The position numbers and the translations under genes are program-made. Below, piece after piece: positions 25,291-37,768 of a stretch of 64,000 nucleotides of DNA. Each line of letters opens with the position of its first letter. Position 1 is the first letter of the stretch. The stretch is from Sclerodactyla briareus (taxonomy: Eukaryota > Echinodermata > Holothuroidea > Dendrochirotida > Sclerodactylidae). The stretch is from NCBI GenBank assembly GCA_026419785.1, contig JAODTK010002610.1, positions 186,001-250,000 of the forward strand. Direction: 5' to 3'. The notes under the pieces were generated by a model. It did no database searches. It was not told the DNA's origin and was given only the letters and a program-made list of their open reading frames with translations.

Positions 25291-25435
25291 CCGGAAAGTG
25301 TGGGTACACTCGAGCACAGCTTCTATCTTTTACGACAAAGAGGACAACAACTCCCTTGCACGCGGCAGTCAATAGCGGCTGTCTTCCAAGCGTCCAGGTC
25401 TGCCTCGAATTCGGAGCGCACTAGATGTTCAGAGC
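25291..25435 (+). CDS. TRPA1: TRPA1 exon: ankyrin repeat (TPLHAAV)
   Basis: After 'tatttttcag' the frame reads GKCGYTRAQLL, TTTPLHAAVNSGC and VQVCLEFGA, then after a single-base shift LDVQS, before a 'gtgagt' donor. Vertebrate TRPA1 has 'EEHGYSRQLHI...ATPLHLAVQNGD...CLDNGAQID' at this point, including the unusual GYxRxQL insert between ankyrin repeats. That insert makes the match specific to TRPA1 and not to ankyrin proteins in general. The start phase (CC completing a G from the previous exon) fits exon 22341-22457. Confidence 0.88.
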
Positions 25436-25465
25436 GTGAGTACACATAGGTTGTCGCCTACCATA

Positions 25466-25632
25466 TTATTTATTATTTTATTTATTATTGTATTATATAT
25501 TATGATTATTATTTTATTATATTATTATTAATTAATACTACCTCTCTACTACTACTATAATTACTACTACTACTAAGACTACTACTATACTATACTAATA
25601 ATACTACTTAATACTACAATATTACTACTAGA
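25466..25632 (+). repeat. (TAT)n and (ACT)n compound microsatellite
   Basis: TTATTATTTTATT units pass into CTACTACTACT and ATACTA units. Begins about 30 bp after TRPA1 exon 25291-25435. Confidence 0.85.
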
Positions 25633-27051
25633 GATTCTCAGAAATAAGGGGGATACCTATCTTCATGCATTTTTGAATGAGAGTCCCGGGGGGCAACTAG
25701 CAGCATAGCAATTAGAATTGAAAAACAACTTGTATCCTGCTAATATTAAGTTCGTGTGTGAATACCAATAATGGAAATGATGAAAACACATTTAAACCAG
25801 CCCGCCTGGATGGGACTATCGCAAAAAAGTCGTGTTATTTATAACGAGGCAGGAAGCAACAAATGTTTACTGGAACGCTTCCACAAAATTGCTTTTTTTA
25901 AAGTAGAATTGATGTTGTGATCCTGGTACAAAGGGCTTCCGGGAGGTACGACGATAACACTAATAGTACACGACCCTAGTTTATAGGGAGTGTAGGTGAC
26001 ACCGCGGAATCACGACGTCTAAAGTAAATGGCAAGTCGGATCCGGAATCAATTAAACTATATTCCATCAAACAGTTTGTATCATTCACATCCACACAAAA
26101 AATGTACATAGGAGCCGCACTCAAATTAGTTGTGAAGGGCATGACCCATTACTTTTGAAAGACATCCGGAAAGTAGCTATTATATTTGACGATTCGCTCT
26201 AAATTCAGAGATCAGTATAAATAGACCTACAATATTCATAAAATGAGGAGAAACTGTGTAGATAATATCATGTGTTGTATCGTTGGTTTATAGATTTCGG
26301 TTAGGAGAACGATGTTACTTACGTACGTCTATCACTTTGTACGTTAGTTACGAATATATCAGGACGAAGTATTAATATCAATTACATGGCCCATTGGATA
26401 ATATAGTTTTGGGAGACCAATTTCTGTCGATGCACAAGCATATATTATCTGCTTGAATAACATAGAAAGCATATTGGTCTAATCGAAGAGTCGGAAACTG
26501 GTCTGCTTAATTATCTGATACTGATATAACAGTGGGGTGTGCTTCTAGTTGTTGGCGGTATAGTACGACGACTCTTTGCTTACCAGCCTCCTTCACAAAA
26601 CGTATGACCGTAATGACGTCAAACCTTCACTGAACGTATATTTACAGATCCAATCAATATTATTATAACACCACACCGATTAGGCCGTACACAATAGGGC
26701 AATCACCACTGTACAAATTGCTCCTCTGAATAACATGGATAGAATTGCATTGAGAATCAATAAATTCTCCTCATCAGGGTTCCACTTTCCGTTCCGCCAT
26801 TTCCTAATTTCAAGAAGTTCGGAAATCATGTGTTTTGCATCAATTACCCAATCTTTCAATCAATTAGAAAACATTGAACATCATAAATAAGATTCTGTAC
26901 AGTAATAAACGATGAAACGCCATGGACGACTTGGGGAATTGGATGACGGCCATCGGAACATTGCACACCGATACCATAGCCCCCATCAGTAACGGCTAAT
27001 GAATACTGATCATACAGCAATTTGGGAAGCACTAGGCGCGTAACCGAGAGA

Positions 27052-27286
27052 TTTATTGGGGGGGAGGGGGGGGGGGGTTTTGAGGTCGAGACCCAAGAGA
27101 CGTGCGCCCCTCAATAAATGGCCTCCCTCCTATGGGAAATAAGGTACAATTTGGGCCCTAACACATTACTGCTGCAATATCTCTAAAAAAAGGTTCTGTG
27201 TTGAAAATTTGTGATCACTTGGGTCAAGGAGGGTTTTTGACCCCCCCACCCCCCCCGTGGGTACGCCACCGCGCGTCACTAACTAC
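27052..27286. mobile_element. Poly(G/C)-edged nonautonomous element
   Basis: A G-run with 'gttttgaggtcgagaccc' at 27060-27095 and an inverted C-run ending 'cccccccgtgggtacgccac' at 27240-27283 enclose 235 bp without coding capacity. The 'gtggcgtacccac' edge recurs at 36.2 and 53.7 kb. Confidence 0.6.
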
Positions 27287-27376
27287 TGTTGTTTGTGTAG
27301 TTCGACAAGGCGGTGAGTCCGCCATTATGAGTAGCGTGGGGAGGACGGTGGTAAAGCCGCGGGTCACCAATGTAAG

Positions 27377-27915
27377 TTAACTAAAACGATAACGATAACG
27401 TTAAGATTGGGGCAGTCACACCTAGTGCAGCTTGCAATCACGATAGCATTCAGCCGGAGGGGCTAGGAAGCTGGATAAGGAATGACGTAACATGTAAACT
27501 TCTCCTGATTGGTCAACAACAGTATCGTTCAAGTGTATTTATGGCGTGCGTTTTGATCGACTGTTAGTGTAGATATTACGTCCTAGACACAATGAGGGCC
27601 TGATTGGCTGACGAGTCATCAGGCGACACCAACATCATCTACAGCGCAACAGTCCCAAGGGACTGATAGTTAGCCACCGCCCACTGCTAGCACTGATTTC
27701 ATATACAAAATTACGTCCTCCTGGACAACACATGCTGATTACTGATCACGTGACTCTTTTGCGTTCGAGTCGCCTTGCAAAGAATTGTCTATCACTAAGA
27801 GTCGACAAAAACGCACCCTCGTGCCTAACGTTATCGTTGATGTACGTTCACGTGTGTTGGCGCCAAAAAAGTTTGTGTGTGAGCAATAAATTTTAAATGT
27901 TATCGTTATCGTTAA
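27377..27915. mobile_element. TTAA-bounded inverted-repeat element (MITE)
   Basis: The left end reads TTAACTAAAACGATAACGAT and the right end, on the opposite strand, TTAACGATAACGATAACATT. The 539-bp interior has no coding frame and contains another 'aacgttatcgttga' block at 27827-27840. TTAA at both edges would fit piggyBac- or Kolobok-type target duplications; that assignment is inference. Confidence 0.72.
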
Positions 27916-28689
27916 TAGTCAGCGCCCTTAAACTGGCGATGACTCTTACAACTCAACAAGCGTGAAAATAGAATGAGTAGGGAGACTTATTCAAATATTA
28001 ACTAAGTAAAACTATCGAACCCTGGGGAAACATCGGAGCCCTTATTAAAATACGGCTAGCATCGGCGATAAGGAAGACGATTGTATTAATAGGGTCGCTC
28101 ATGCCATTTTTCGAGATGGGCTTGCCTAAATGATTCGAATGAATTTTTCGGCTTATTTCGAATATGCTGAATCCAAAAATTGAGGGTTCCTTTTATCGAC
28201 ATGATCATGGCGGCTATTTGGGAATTTCAAAATGGCCGCCCTCTGGCTGATACATTCTCGTTGACCGTGCCTTATATTAACGACATTCATAATCAAATAG
28301 GCCTACTAATTATAAGATCCCCGTTCACTTGTATATCTCTACTTGATTCATACTCTCGCTCAGGTCACCCGGGAACACACGCAGACATGTACTTCCCGGT
28401 ACAATGTATGTAGAGAACAATTTTGGGAAATCCATCATGAACATACCTACACTTACTCATACGGAAAGCTTTCCAAATATTCTCCATAGTACCATAGCCG
28501 GGGATAGGGAGTATTTGATTCGTATCGAAAGAGTTATAACAATTTCGGTTTCAGTGAGAGCATGCGCCTTTCGACCATGCCCTAATTGTATTACTGGTCA
28601 CCAAAGTATACGTTAAAAGTGGTTACACAGGAGGAAGACATGTAGTATGACTTTGAATTTAATTACATACATATACAATACATACACTG

Positions 28690-28990
28690 AGCATATTCAT
28701 ACAACGCTTTGCCCACTAAGCTCAAAGCGCTTCACAGAAAAGAAGAAAAAAATTAGAAAATGAACAACTGAGTCTTAGAGGCACGTTTTGAAAGAATCTG
28801 TATAAGGGGAGTCACGTATGCTACGTGGGAGGTCATTGTAGGCAAAAATAGCAAACGAACAGTCGCCAACACTAACACGTCTAGAATATGAAGAAGTTGG
28901 TCATTCGGACATAAGACTTGGGATCTAGATATGACGCGACCGGATCTTTCACATAGAAGATAGTTAGTTAGGCCTCTTCGAGATTCGACC
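28690..28990 (+). repeat. Interspersed repeat copy (family A)
   Basis: Opens with 'gctttgcccactaagctcaa' and 'agcgcttcacagaaaagaag', then a block like that at 930-1060. Located in the TRPA1 intron before exon 29354. Confidence 0.45.
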
Positions 28991-29353
28991 GCTTTTCTAA
29001 TAGTTCTCTTGTCTCGGTATATTTTAGCGTGGGTGTCACCTCAATGCGATATGCAATACAACGTATCATGTCGGGAAATATGGAACCCTCGATTCTTGGA
29101 TTCAGCATATTCGAAATATCCGGAAAATGCAATGAAATCAATCTACACAAGCCCATCTCTATGAATTACAATAGCGACCCTACTAACGCCTTGATATCAG
29201 AACTCTGGGATTTCAACATTTATGTGTTTTCCCCTCTATAGTAAATTTATTCAAAAGTCAATATCTATGGCGCAGAAAGCGCTGAAGAAATCCCTGTAAT
29301 TAATAATCGAACCAAACATTGTGATATGCGTTGTGATTCCTTCCCCTCTGTAG

Positions 29354-29487
29354 TCGTCGAAGTGTACGCCGATGCACCTAGCCTGTTCCCAGGGAGCGTT
29401 GGACATCGTGCGGATGATGCTGAAAATGAGCAAGTCACCGAACACACTGAGCATGCGTGATAGGGATCACATGACACCACTACACAG
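29354..29487 (+). CDS. TRPA1: TRPA1 exon: ankyrin repeat (TPMHLACSQGA)
   Basis: Intact exon with no frameshift: acceptor 'cccctctgtag', donor 'gtcagt'. It reads SSKCTPMHLACSQGALDIVR and ends ...RDHMTPLH, with the last codon split AG|A across the intron to the next exon at 31423. It matches vertebrate TRPA1 'GRCTAIHFAATQGATEIVKLM ... ETMLHRA'. The 134-nt length is phase 0 to phase 2, exactly what its neighbours need. Confidence 0.9.
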
Positions 29488-31422
29488 GTCAGTATTAGGA
29501 AGCAATCCCGAAATATCCACACTTCCGGAAATGTTGAGCGAGTAGCTATACAACAACACAATATCATGAAAAAAACTCTGACAATCCGTTCCAATGAGCC
29601 ATTTCGTAGATGGCTCGTGCCTCATGCGCATGCGTCATTGTCCTCAACTCTGCCAAGTTCAACATCCATAGTAGTTCTAGAGAATTACAGCGGACTGTGG
29701 AAACTTATCACAGGGGAATCGATCTGTTTCGAAGTAGGGGGACGAGGTTGGGGCGAGGTTGACTGAAAATGACTACCGAAGCGGAGCAACACCAAATATT
29801 GACTTATCATACCTCCCAGATCGCCAAACCCCTTTACTTTCAGTCATTGAAATGTTACCGACAAAGTAACGAAATAAATCGACAAATACTGTTACGCCAT
29901 CCATTGGGAACTATGGCCAATGGTGTTGGGGTATCTCAATAGAGTGCCACTATTGCTTGGCACGTATCAATGAGACAATTTCGTAAGAAATGGTTCACTC
30001 AGATTGAAACTAAACAAAACGTTATCATGGTGGTGGAAATCATTTGCAAGTATTACATTTAAAAAAACCTACAATAAAATCCACCTTAAAAAACTCATCA
30101 GACACATCCGAACAATTATATATGTTTATGTATGACGTTTCAGGATAAGAGTGGTCCAACCAGGAATAGGCTACTGAAATCCAACTTGCTGGATTCTCCG
30201 TGTAATTGAGGAGAACTAGACCAAGAAAATATGCAATCCAGACTTTTACTTATGGTCTACAACTCCTAGACAGAGCCAAGTAGGAATTCCTACCAGTTTC
30301 ACCCGATCACGGGAGATTGTTACCCCAATATTTTACCTCACTCAGTCGCAGCTAAAGTGGGGGCGCCCCCCCCCTCCCTCACCCCTAGAATATCACAACG
30401 CCTCTAAACTTGAAACATGCTTACCGGATAGGCCTATTTCCATGCACTTGAGACAGTTTGGTCAGAATCCCCAGGTATTGCCCGATTAACATTGTAACGC
30501 TCGGGCAATGACTGAATTCTTACGACGAACTCACTTATTATAAGACATATGATCAACCCGAGATTTGCATTGTGGTCGTTCGATTTGTTCTATCTAACTT
30601 TATAGATTGCTGAATCAACACCTGCCCAAACTCTCAATTTGCTGAACCTTTCAATAGCAGGCCCGTAGGAACAGATGTGGACGGGGGGGTATTCTTCCCA
30701 AGATTGTGGAGATTCTCCAAATATGGGCTTCTTTGATTCCTCGATCCCTTGTCCAACATGGCAACCATGAAATAGTGCCGTTCCATTGAAAACTATGGTA
30801 AACAACCAGGTGATATAAATGAGAAAGAGAATGATCGTGCTGGACTGATCTGAATTTTTGAATTTCTGGAATCAGATCGGGATAATTTCATATTATCTGA
30901 CTTTTGGTATACATGGTATAGGGGCTAGGAAAGCGGAACTTAGGGGTGGGTCGTTCGAACCCCACCCCCCCATCCTCCCTGGCTAAGGGCCTGAACAGTG
31001 CACCGAGTTGGTTCATATTGTCATATGTCGTCTGCTTATTAAACCATCTGGGAGGGGCTGCGTAATAAGTCAATATCACACATATTCTTTAGAGAACCAA
31101 GTAGTAGACTTAGAATAGAATCCTCGAGATTATTGAAGACTGTCCAGAGAGAGTATAGAAGGGGACGTCCTGGTTAAACCCTGGTTAAACCCATACCCTC
31201 ACTGAATGTGTATTGTTAAATCATGAACATGTTTGAAATCATCATGCTACTTACAACACTCCGTTAACCACACCTTGGCGACACAATGTGCTATTGGATT
31301 CGTGTATGATTGGAGAGCTTAGGGGGAAACTCCAAATAACATTGTAATGCTGTGTACCCCTGAACGAATCACTGATATGAAGCGCAAACTAATCGTAGGT
31401 TGTTTGTTTTTCGTTCCCACAG

Positions 31423-31471
31423 AGCTGCCATGTTCGATCACATAGAGATAGTCAACCTGTTGCTAGACGAG
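31423..31471 (+). CDS. TRPA1: TRPA1 exon: short ankyrin exon (AAMFDHIEIVNLLLDE)
   Basis: A 49-nt intact exon with acceptor 'ttcccacag' and donor 'gtaact'. It encodes AAMFDHIEIVNLLLDE and ends in phase 0. Vertebrate TRPA1 has 'HRASLFDHHELADYLI' here. The LFDH/MFDH core is typical of TRPA1. The first base completes the arginine codon begun in exon 29354-29487. Confidence 0.88.
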
Positions 31472-31849
31472 GTAACTTTCATTTATTCGTGATTTTATTC
31501 ATTTATTCATTTCCCAGTAGACCTACTTATAATGACAATGATAATGTCAAATTCTTATTATGCGGATTTACCACGAAATGCTCAAAGCGAGTACATTGTT
31601 TTGGGCTGTATCCGCCGCTGTCTCCGCCGCCGCCGGAAAATTTAGACGTTAGCGCAATTTTAACTCTTTGCCGTTTCTTCCGATTGATCTGAAACTTAAT
31701 GCACATCTCCGCCCTATAGTAAAATCTCGGAGGCGTTTGAAGTGGGCAGTTCTGCAGTCTGCTGCCCTATATTTGCAGTTTTGGTGAAATTTCCGATTAC
31801 ACGAACATGTCGAATGGGGGGAAAAAGTTCGGCCCCCGAGACAAATTTT

Positions 31850-32060
31850 CAAGATCAACGGAGGTCGAATTTGTAGGGTTTTTCCAAGGTCATTTCAAGG
31901 TCACATGAGATCTATTTCATAATTTAGTTTTTCTGACTTTGTCGTATCTAAACGCAATCTTGGAGGAATGTGGAATACAGTTCCTCCCTGAACAAACAGG
32001 TAGGTCATTTCAAAGTCACCGGAGGTCAAATGGACATGATCGATGAGTTTTCCCTGAATG
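31850..32060 (+). repeat. GGTCA-rich repeat (family C)
   Basis: Recurring 'aggtcatttcaaggtcac', 'ggaggtcgaattt', 'ggtcatttcaaagtcaccgg' and 'aggtcaaatgg'. Similar wording occurs at 59.33-59.72 kb. Confidence 0.55.
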
Positions 32061-32383
32061 AGGTCCACAGAGGTAATTTCTGAGAGGATATATAACGCCT
32101 GCACAAGTCAGTTATGTGAACAACAAAATGACGATAATACGAGCGATAAACATGTCTATCCAGTTATACCCAGCAACTAGTGCAGTATGCGTATTACCAG
32201 ACCACCATAGCCTGTAGTGCTGATCATGAAAGGCTGGACAAATAGGTTCAGTCTCGCATGAGGGGTCGACGACACGTCATTTGAGTGAATCATCTGAATG
32301 ATTTGTTTTCTCTGTTTAACGTTGAAAAGCTATATCGCAAGTTTTAGAATGATTCAAGACTCTACTAGAAATGATCGTAGAGA

Positions 32384-32450
32384 GGCGGACTAGTTCAGTC
32401 GGTTAGAGCTCCGGACTGCAAACGAAGACCACTCTATCAGGCGTCATATC
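32384..32450 (+). mobile_element. tRNA-like head fragment (SINE remnant)
   Basis: 'gaggcggactagttcagtcg' followed by 'gttagagctccggactgcaa' is close to the head of the minus-strand SINE at 24.5 kb. No good B box follows, so this is a truncated or diverged SINE and not a tRNA gene. Confidence 0.55.
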
Positions 32451-32837
32451 ATGAACACACAACTGTATATTATTTCATCCAATCGCATTACGCCGCTATC
32501 ACATGCCTATGTAAATGTTAGGTCAGGGGCGGCACAAGTCGGAGTGTTGCGATGTTTATTGGGGCAAAATAGACGTGTTCTCTGCATGGTGTCGCGCATA
32601 AAATGGCGAAATGAATTCCTTTTCTGCTCGAATCCAGTGCCGTTGATCCCAGCTAAGTAGTACGCCTGTTTCTATATAAACTATGTCATGGACTCATCAG
32701 ATTCAACCACACCTTGACAATACTGAAAACACGGTACGACGTGGCCAAACGTGCGACATAGGACTTCGCATTCTTTTGATTAAACGAAATTTCAGTGGAG
32801 ATAACAGAATATTTACGACGCTGTTTTACACTTCAAG

Positions 32838-33025
32838 GGTGCTGACATAGCTGCTATTGATAGCGATCATCGCACACCTCTTTTGCTGGAGTCGTCGAGG
32901 TCAGCTTGGCACGCCACGGTTGGCCTTAATTAGGCGGGGAGCCGACATAAAGGCCAAGGAATGCAGAAGACAAGAACGTATTACACCTGGCTGTCCAGGT
33001 GGAGGGAACCTCGATGCCATACGCA
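32838..33025 (+). CDS. TRPA1: TRPA1 exon: ankyrin repeats (GADIAAIDSDHRTPLLL)
   Basis: Acceptor 'cacttcaag', probable donor 'gtaaca'. It starts in phase 0 with GADIAAIDSDHRTPLLL, then SSRSAWHATVGL, and after shifts RRGADIKAK, NAEDKNVLHLAVQ and GGNLDAIR. Vertebrate TRPA1 has 'GADINKIDSEGRSPLILATASASWNIVNLLLSKGA' and 'NFLHLTVQ', including the SxSW motif. About three one-base shifts are needed to keep the frame. Confidence 0.87.
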
Positions 33026-33677
33026 GTAACAGCTGTCAAGATTTAGGATGGGAGCTAGGATAATGGGTGCAACTAAATCATGGGGCATGCGGATGGGAGG
33101 GGGGGTGCCAATATGTTTACGGAAGAAGTAAGCAGTCACGCATATGTGTGCACGATATCTAACGAACGAAAGCCTGCCTGTGACGAGTTGAACTAGAATT
33201 GGTGCTGGATTAATTGCACGTTTAACCAGGAAGTATTTCTATTGGGTTCGTATGGAGGAATTGGTCATGGTCACGAGCGAGATCGTTTAACAAGGAAAAC
33301 CAGTACGAATCCGAAGAAGGTAAACATGCATATAATTCAACCCCGCAAACGAGTATTTCCTTCGGTTTTCGTGGTGAATAAATTTCTTCTAATTCAACCA
33401 GAGAAAACGCTCTTTAATTCAATGCTAAGAGGCCTAGATATTCTCGTTGCAGGGGGAAACGAATTCCTACAAGTGAGAAATGGTATTTAAATTTGTTACT
33501 TAGTGGTGGGGAGACGATAATAAGGAACTAGACTGAAATGAAATATTATTTAAGGGAAATATCCTTAACATACCTCTTGTTGAAATGCAATTGTTATTAG
33601 AAGGAACTGATTGAAACGGATGAAATACTAGAGATGAAATTGGAAGAATATTTCTTTCCCGTTCCTTTCTTTCACAG

Positions 33678-33846
33678 ACGACAGTCTTTGTTCACCTGTT
33701 GAACGAGACAGACATGCACGGTGCACACCTATCCACTACGCGACAGAGGGCGGTAACATCAAGTCCGTACAAGGGTTAATCGACCTCGGTGCTGTCGTCA
33801 ATATTCGAGATAAGAAGAAACAGTCTCCCCTACATTTTGCCGCAAG
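33678..33846 (+). CDS. TRPA1: TRPA1 exon: ankyrin repeats (CTPIHYATEGG)
   Basis: Intact 169-nt exon, acceptor 'ctttcacag', donor 'gtagtt'. It reads RCTPIHYATEGGNIKSVQGL, then IDLGAVVNIRDKKKQSPLHF and AA. It is equivalent to vertebrate TRPA1 'GCTPLHYACRQGGPGSVNNLL...KSKDKKSPLHFAAS'. The DKKxSPLHFAA motif is very close to the vertebrate protein. No frameshift is needed. Confidence 0.93.
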
Positions 33847-33914
33847 GTAGTTATAGAGTATCAGAAACTGGTTTGCCTACATACCACTCCGAGCAAAGTT
33901 TCCATACATTACAG

Positions 33915-33973
33915 TCCTTAAAGGACAACTGCGGCTTGGACTTGGATACCGAAGTGGTAATTAACTCGCGGAG
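33915..33973 (+). CDS. TRPA1: TRPA1 exon: ankyrin repeat end (probable)
   Basis: Follows 'acattacag' after an intron of only 68 bp. It reads KDNCGLDLDTEVVINSR, which fits the TRPA1 segment 'YGRINTCQRLLQDISDTRLLNEG' between SPLHFAA and the next repeat, and leads naturally into DFTGQTPMHL of the exon at 37769. No clear GT donor follows the expected end; the nearest GTs are inside the match ('gtaatt') or 20 bp later. The end coordinate is therefore approximate, and an indel at the donor is possible. Confidence 0.55.
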
Positions 33974-36171
33974 AATGGAAAACTGCATTATAGGTCCAAA
34001 CCTTTGTGGAGTTATTGGCCTTCAAAGTTTGGTCCATTATGCAGAGAATTCGGGGGAGGGGAGATCACAATGCGCACGAACGCATGACGTCACACTTGGA
34101 CAACCCGGGAAGTTATGTTACATATTTCATTGTTTTCTTTTGTTGAATAAGTCAACATTAGCAGAAGTTTCGATGTCTTTCTCTCAGCAATTTAACCATC
34201 AACACCTTCCAAAACCCACTTACATCAATCCTCTCTTTTCGAAGTGAAAAAAATGTGTGAATTTCAACAGGAAACAAAGAATGTCTTGCAGGGTTGTGCA
34301 AGTACTGACATCATGTATTATTGCACGATGGGATGCTTTTTATTTGCGCAATACCATATGCACAACTTCAAAGGCAGTAAACTCCGTAACAGAGAGTGTA
34401 TGAACTTAGGTTTGGGACTGAACCCATTCAGTTTTCTCCAGCTAATATCAAGCCTCTTTAAAATTCATCCTGCAGTTGTCCTTTAATTGCTGTCCGTAAA
34501 ATGATTTTTTTTCACTTGTGTTAAAGAGGCACAACACCCGGGAAATGATGCGTGTGTTCGTGAAGTTCAAAATAACACTCGAGATGTCAGCAAACTGCTT
34601 CGAACGTACCTATGTGAAAATCGTAATCTATAACACTAAACCCAAAATTTGGCAGAGTTCACAATCATCCCGGCTTGTGTTGTTCACATTTGAACAGGCA
34701 ATATCTTGTCTCAGCCCACAACGAATAATGGGCGGAAAATGGCCATAAATGTCCAAGAATTCGCTGCTCAAGCACACCTAGCAATGCAACATAACAATCA
34801 ACGAAACCAGGCGCTAATGCCACCGTCCCGTGAGGCAGTTATATGGAGCCAAATCATTGTCCGATCGCCAATCTTTTATTTGTTCCAGTCAAGTGGATTT
34901 ATTCTTTATTCTTTAATTTCTTTTTCTTCTCAAACTTGCGCACAGTTACCACCTTTTGTGAACACAATCGTATATACACGTATTTCACGTGGGGTTTCTG
35001 GGTTCGATGTTTGCGGTTGTCTGGAACCCCCCAAGTATTGCCCGAATGCCGAACTATGTATAGGCTTGGAAGTCTATAGGACGCCTAAAATTTTGCCACG
35101 TTGTGATGAAAATATTCAGAGGATTACTATGCGATTTTGAACTGACCAAAATTTTCAGAGCAATTTTGTTGTAACGCAAATTAGTTTTTGTATAACCAAA
35201 CGTTGTACCCAACCAATGCGCGATTCATTCTTCTCATGACACGATTCGAGAATAATCCTGCCTACCATCTCTTTCATACGCGTACCTATAATGAAACCCA
35301 GAGACCCAATACGGGTGAACTATACGAGATCCCTCAAAAGCCCTTATGTATACGCCTATATTGTCAAATAATTCACACGCATTTCTGTCTTGGTGAGCTA
35401 CCAGTGGGATATTATCTTTGGTTTATGCGGTGATACAGGATCTTCCTACTTCAAGCTTGTTCAACTTAAAGTGATTATTCGCCCAGCCGATCTTATAACT
35501 CGCCGCAATCACAGCGTCGTTAAGAAGAAGTCCTCCTTCAGGGATAAATAAGAAATTTCGTTAGACTGAGTGAAGGGTGTTCAGGACTAATAGTGTTAGG
35601 ATAGACGCACGCAGGCCAATTCATCGTACTGAATTTAAAGGAGGACACCATCGTCACCCGATGTGAGATAATAGGTTGAACGTACGCCTGGATCGGAGAC
35701 AAGACGTTTCGGAAAGACGTTTCTCGCTACACCCACTCTCAAAAAATGTTGTGTAACTAGCACACCTATTATGGTGTCGTGTAACCAATTACACAATCAT
35801 TTTGTATAATCTTCAAAATTCGCGTTCATTTTCACACCAACCTTTACCACACAACATTTGTAAAGCTAAGGCCTCCGGGGTGATTACATTAAATACGATT
35901 AACAGCCTGCTAGATCGATCCTGCTGGCAATAGATCATCGGTTGTATTGCATGGCGTCATTGTTGCAAACGTGACGTGGTTTCAAATTGAGCATGTTATA
36001 TTTTATGGATGCAAAAATTGATTTCCAAAGCTCGTTTGGAAAGTCGACAATGTTATTATATAGGGCATGAGGTAGTCGTTTGAAAAAAATGGATACCATG
36101 ATAATTAAGCATATTTAATTGATAATTATTTTTTGTCTACTTTACTTATCTTCCGCCACAGCTCTAGTATT
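33974..36171. other. TRPA1 intron; only a small inverted repeat
   Basis: Open frames at 33789-34748 and 34706-35433 show no family. A small inverted pair ('aaatgttgtgt' at 35746, 'acacaacattt' at 35855) suggests a roughly 120-bp foldback remnant. Confidence 0.45.
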
Positions 36172-36225
36172 AGTGCAGTGGCGTACCCACGGGGGTTTTG
36201 GGTTCCGACCCCCCCCCCCCCCTCC
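36172..36225 (+). mobile_element. Poly(G/C)-edged element fragment
   Basis: 'gtgcagtggcgtacccacgg' then 'gggttttgggttccgacccc' and a C-run: one edge of the family seen complete at 53.7 kb. Confidence 0.55.
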
Positions 36226-36904
36226 AAGGCAAATGCTCTCAGGGACGCGCCCGTTTAGTGACTAATGTACCTTTGTGTAATACACCCATCATATATGGGT
36301 TCGAACAATCACCAAATATGTCAATCATAATACAGCTACTGGGAGTGAGAGTGGTGCAGGAGAAGTGTCCTCCGATACTAACGTTTATACCTCGATACTT
36401 TCCCCACAAGCGAATGTACTCAGTCATATTTTGTCATCGCAGAGAGTAGCAGAAATACCCCCTGTGATCCCCAGAAGAAGGCTAACCGTACAGGAGAGTA
36501 TCTAGATATTTTATAAGGCATTTCCGATGTCCCTCTCCTCTCGCAAGATACGGAGATATTACTTCCTGTAGAAGCTGCTCATAGTACCCATAGGGATACC
36601 AGATTATCAACGGACACTGACAGCAAAGGACGACACCGCCAGACACATGGCCGCGATGAAACGGCAATAAAAAGGTCCGTCTCTGCTCATATCGCGTGGA
36701 GCCCTATTACCACAGGTAACGGACTTTTGGATAGGTTTCAAGCGACTTTTCTACAACATATCAGCGATTCGTCCGGAATAGATATGGCTATTAAAACGCA
36801 TGTGGTGTTCCACAGAAGTCCATACAGCGTACACTTCTTCATTCTTACCTCTACATGGTGGTAGACCTATAAAACGTCTGGATCACAATAAAGAATTGGG
36901 CGGT

Positions 36905-37230
36905 TTTCTTTCTTTTTCACTTTCTTTATTTCTTCTTTCTTTCTTTCTTTCTTTTTCATTTCTTTCTTCTTTCTTTCTTTCTTTCGTTCTTTCTTTCTTC
37001 TTTCTTTCTTGTCGCTTTATTGCTATTGCTTCCATTGCTTCCGTGCATTCGTGCTTTCTGGTTTTCTTTCTTTCATGCCTTCCTTGATTTCTTGATACGT
37101 CTTGCGTTCTTGCTTTCTTGCTCTCGTTCTTTCTTGCTTCCTTGCTTTCTTGTTTTTGCTTCCTGCTTTCTCGCTTTCTGCTTTATTCTTCTTGCTTTCT
37201 TCCTTGCTTTCTTTACTTTTTTTCTCCCTT
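36905..37230 (+). repeat. (TTTC)n polypyrimidine tract
   Basis: About 320 bp of almost pure TTTC/TTTCT on the + strand, degrading to CTTGC units. Lys/Glu-rich frames on the minus strand are artefacts of it. Can adopt triplex structures. Confidence 0.93.
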
Positions 37231-37768
37231 TCTGCCATTTGTATAGCTGTATTTCAAGTTCATAGTTAGAGTACCTCAAGTTGACTTGGCAGCCAGTGAA
37301 TCCTAGCCCAAGGCTATAATTCCCTAGATGTAGATGCGGTGTGTAAGGTATAAATGTGAAACCTCTCGTCTTTGTGAGAAAGGATGATTTTAAGGACAGA
37401 ATTGTATTGTGAGGTACGAGGGCTATAAAAATTTAGCATCCCATATAAAAGCCGTCAAATTGCTTCAAAATCAGAATTCCATGGAAAGCCATATTGTTAC
37501 ACATGGTTTCTTTTGCCTAGTAACGCCCTCCTCAGTGCTCGTTCCATTATATATGCAAGAGTTTTTCCGCTATAGGTAACATGAACATGCGCCCGTCCTT
37601 CTATCTCTGTAAACCAATTGACTTCTATATGACACGTTTTTTTTGTACTCCTGGTGATCCTCCGCATTTTCTGCTATGGCCGCCTATGGGCTCAATAACC
37701 CTTCGAGACTCGTATCGTGTGTCCTGAAATAAAGAGAGTCCGGACACGTTCCCCCTATTTTACTGCAG

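Noticed and set aside
33789-35433. Several + strand open frames of 76-152 residues
   Set aside because: No recognisable motifs; apart from the TRPA1 segments at 33.68-33.97 kb they are intronic chance frames.
37023-37279. Lys/Glu/Arg-rich minus-strand frames
   Set aside because: They are the reverse reading of the TTTC polypyrimidine tract.
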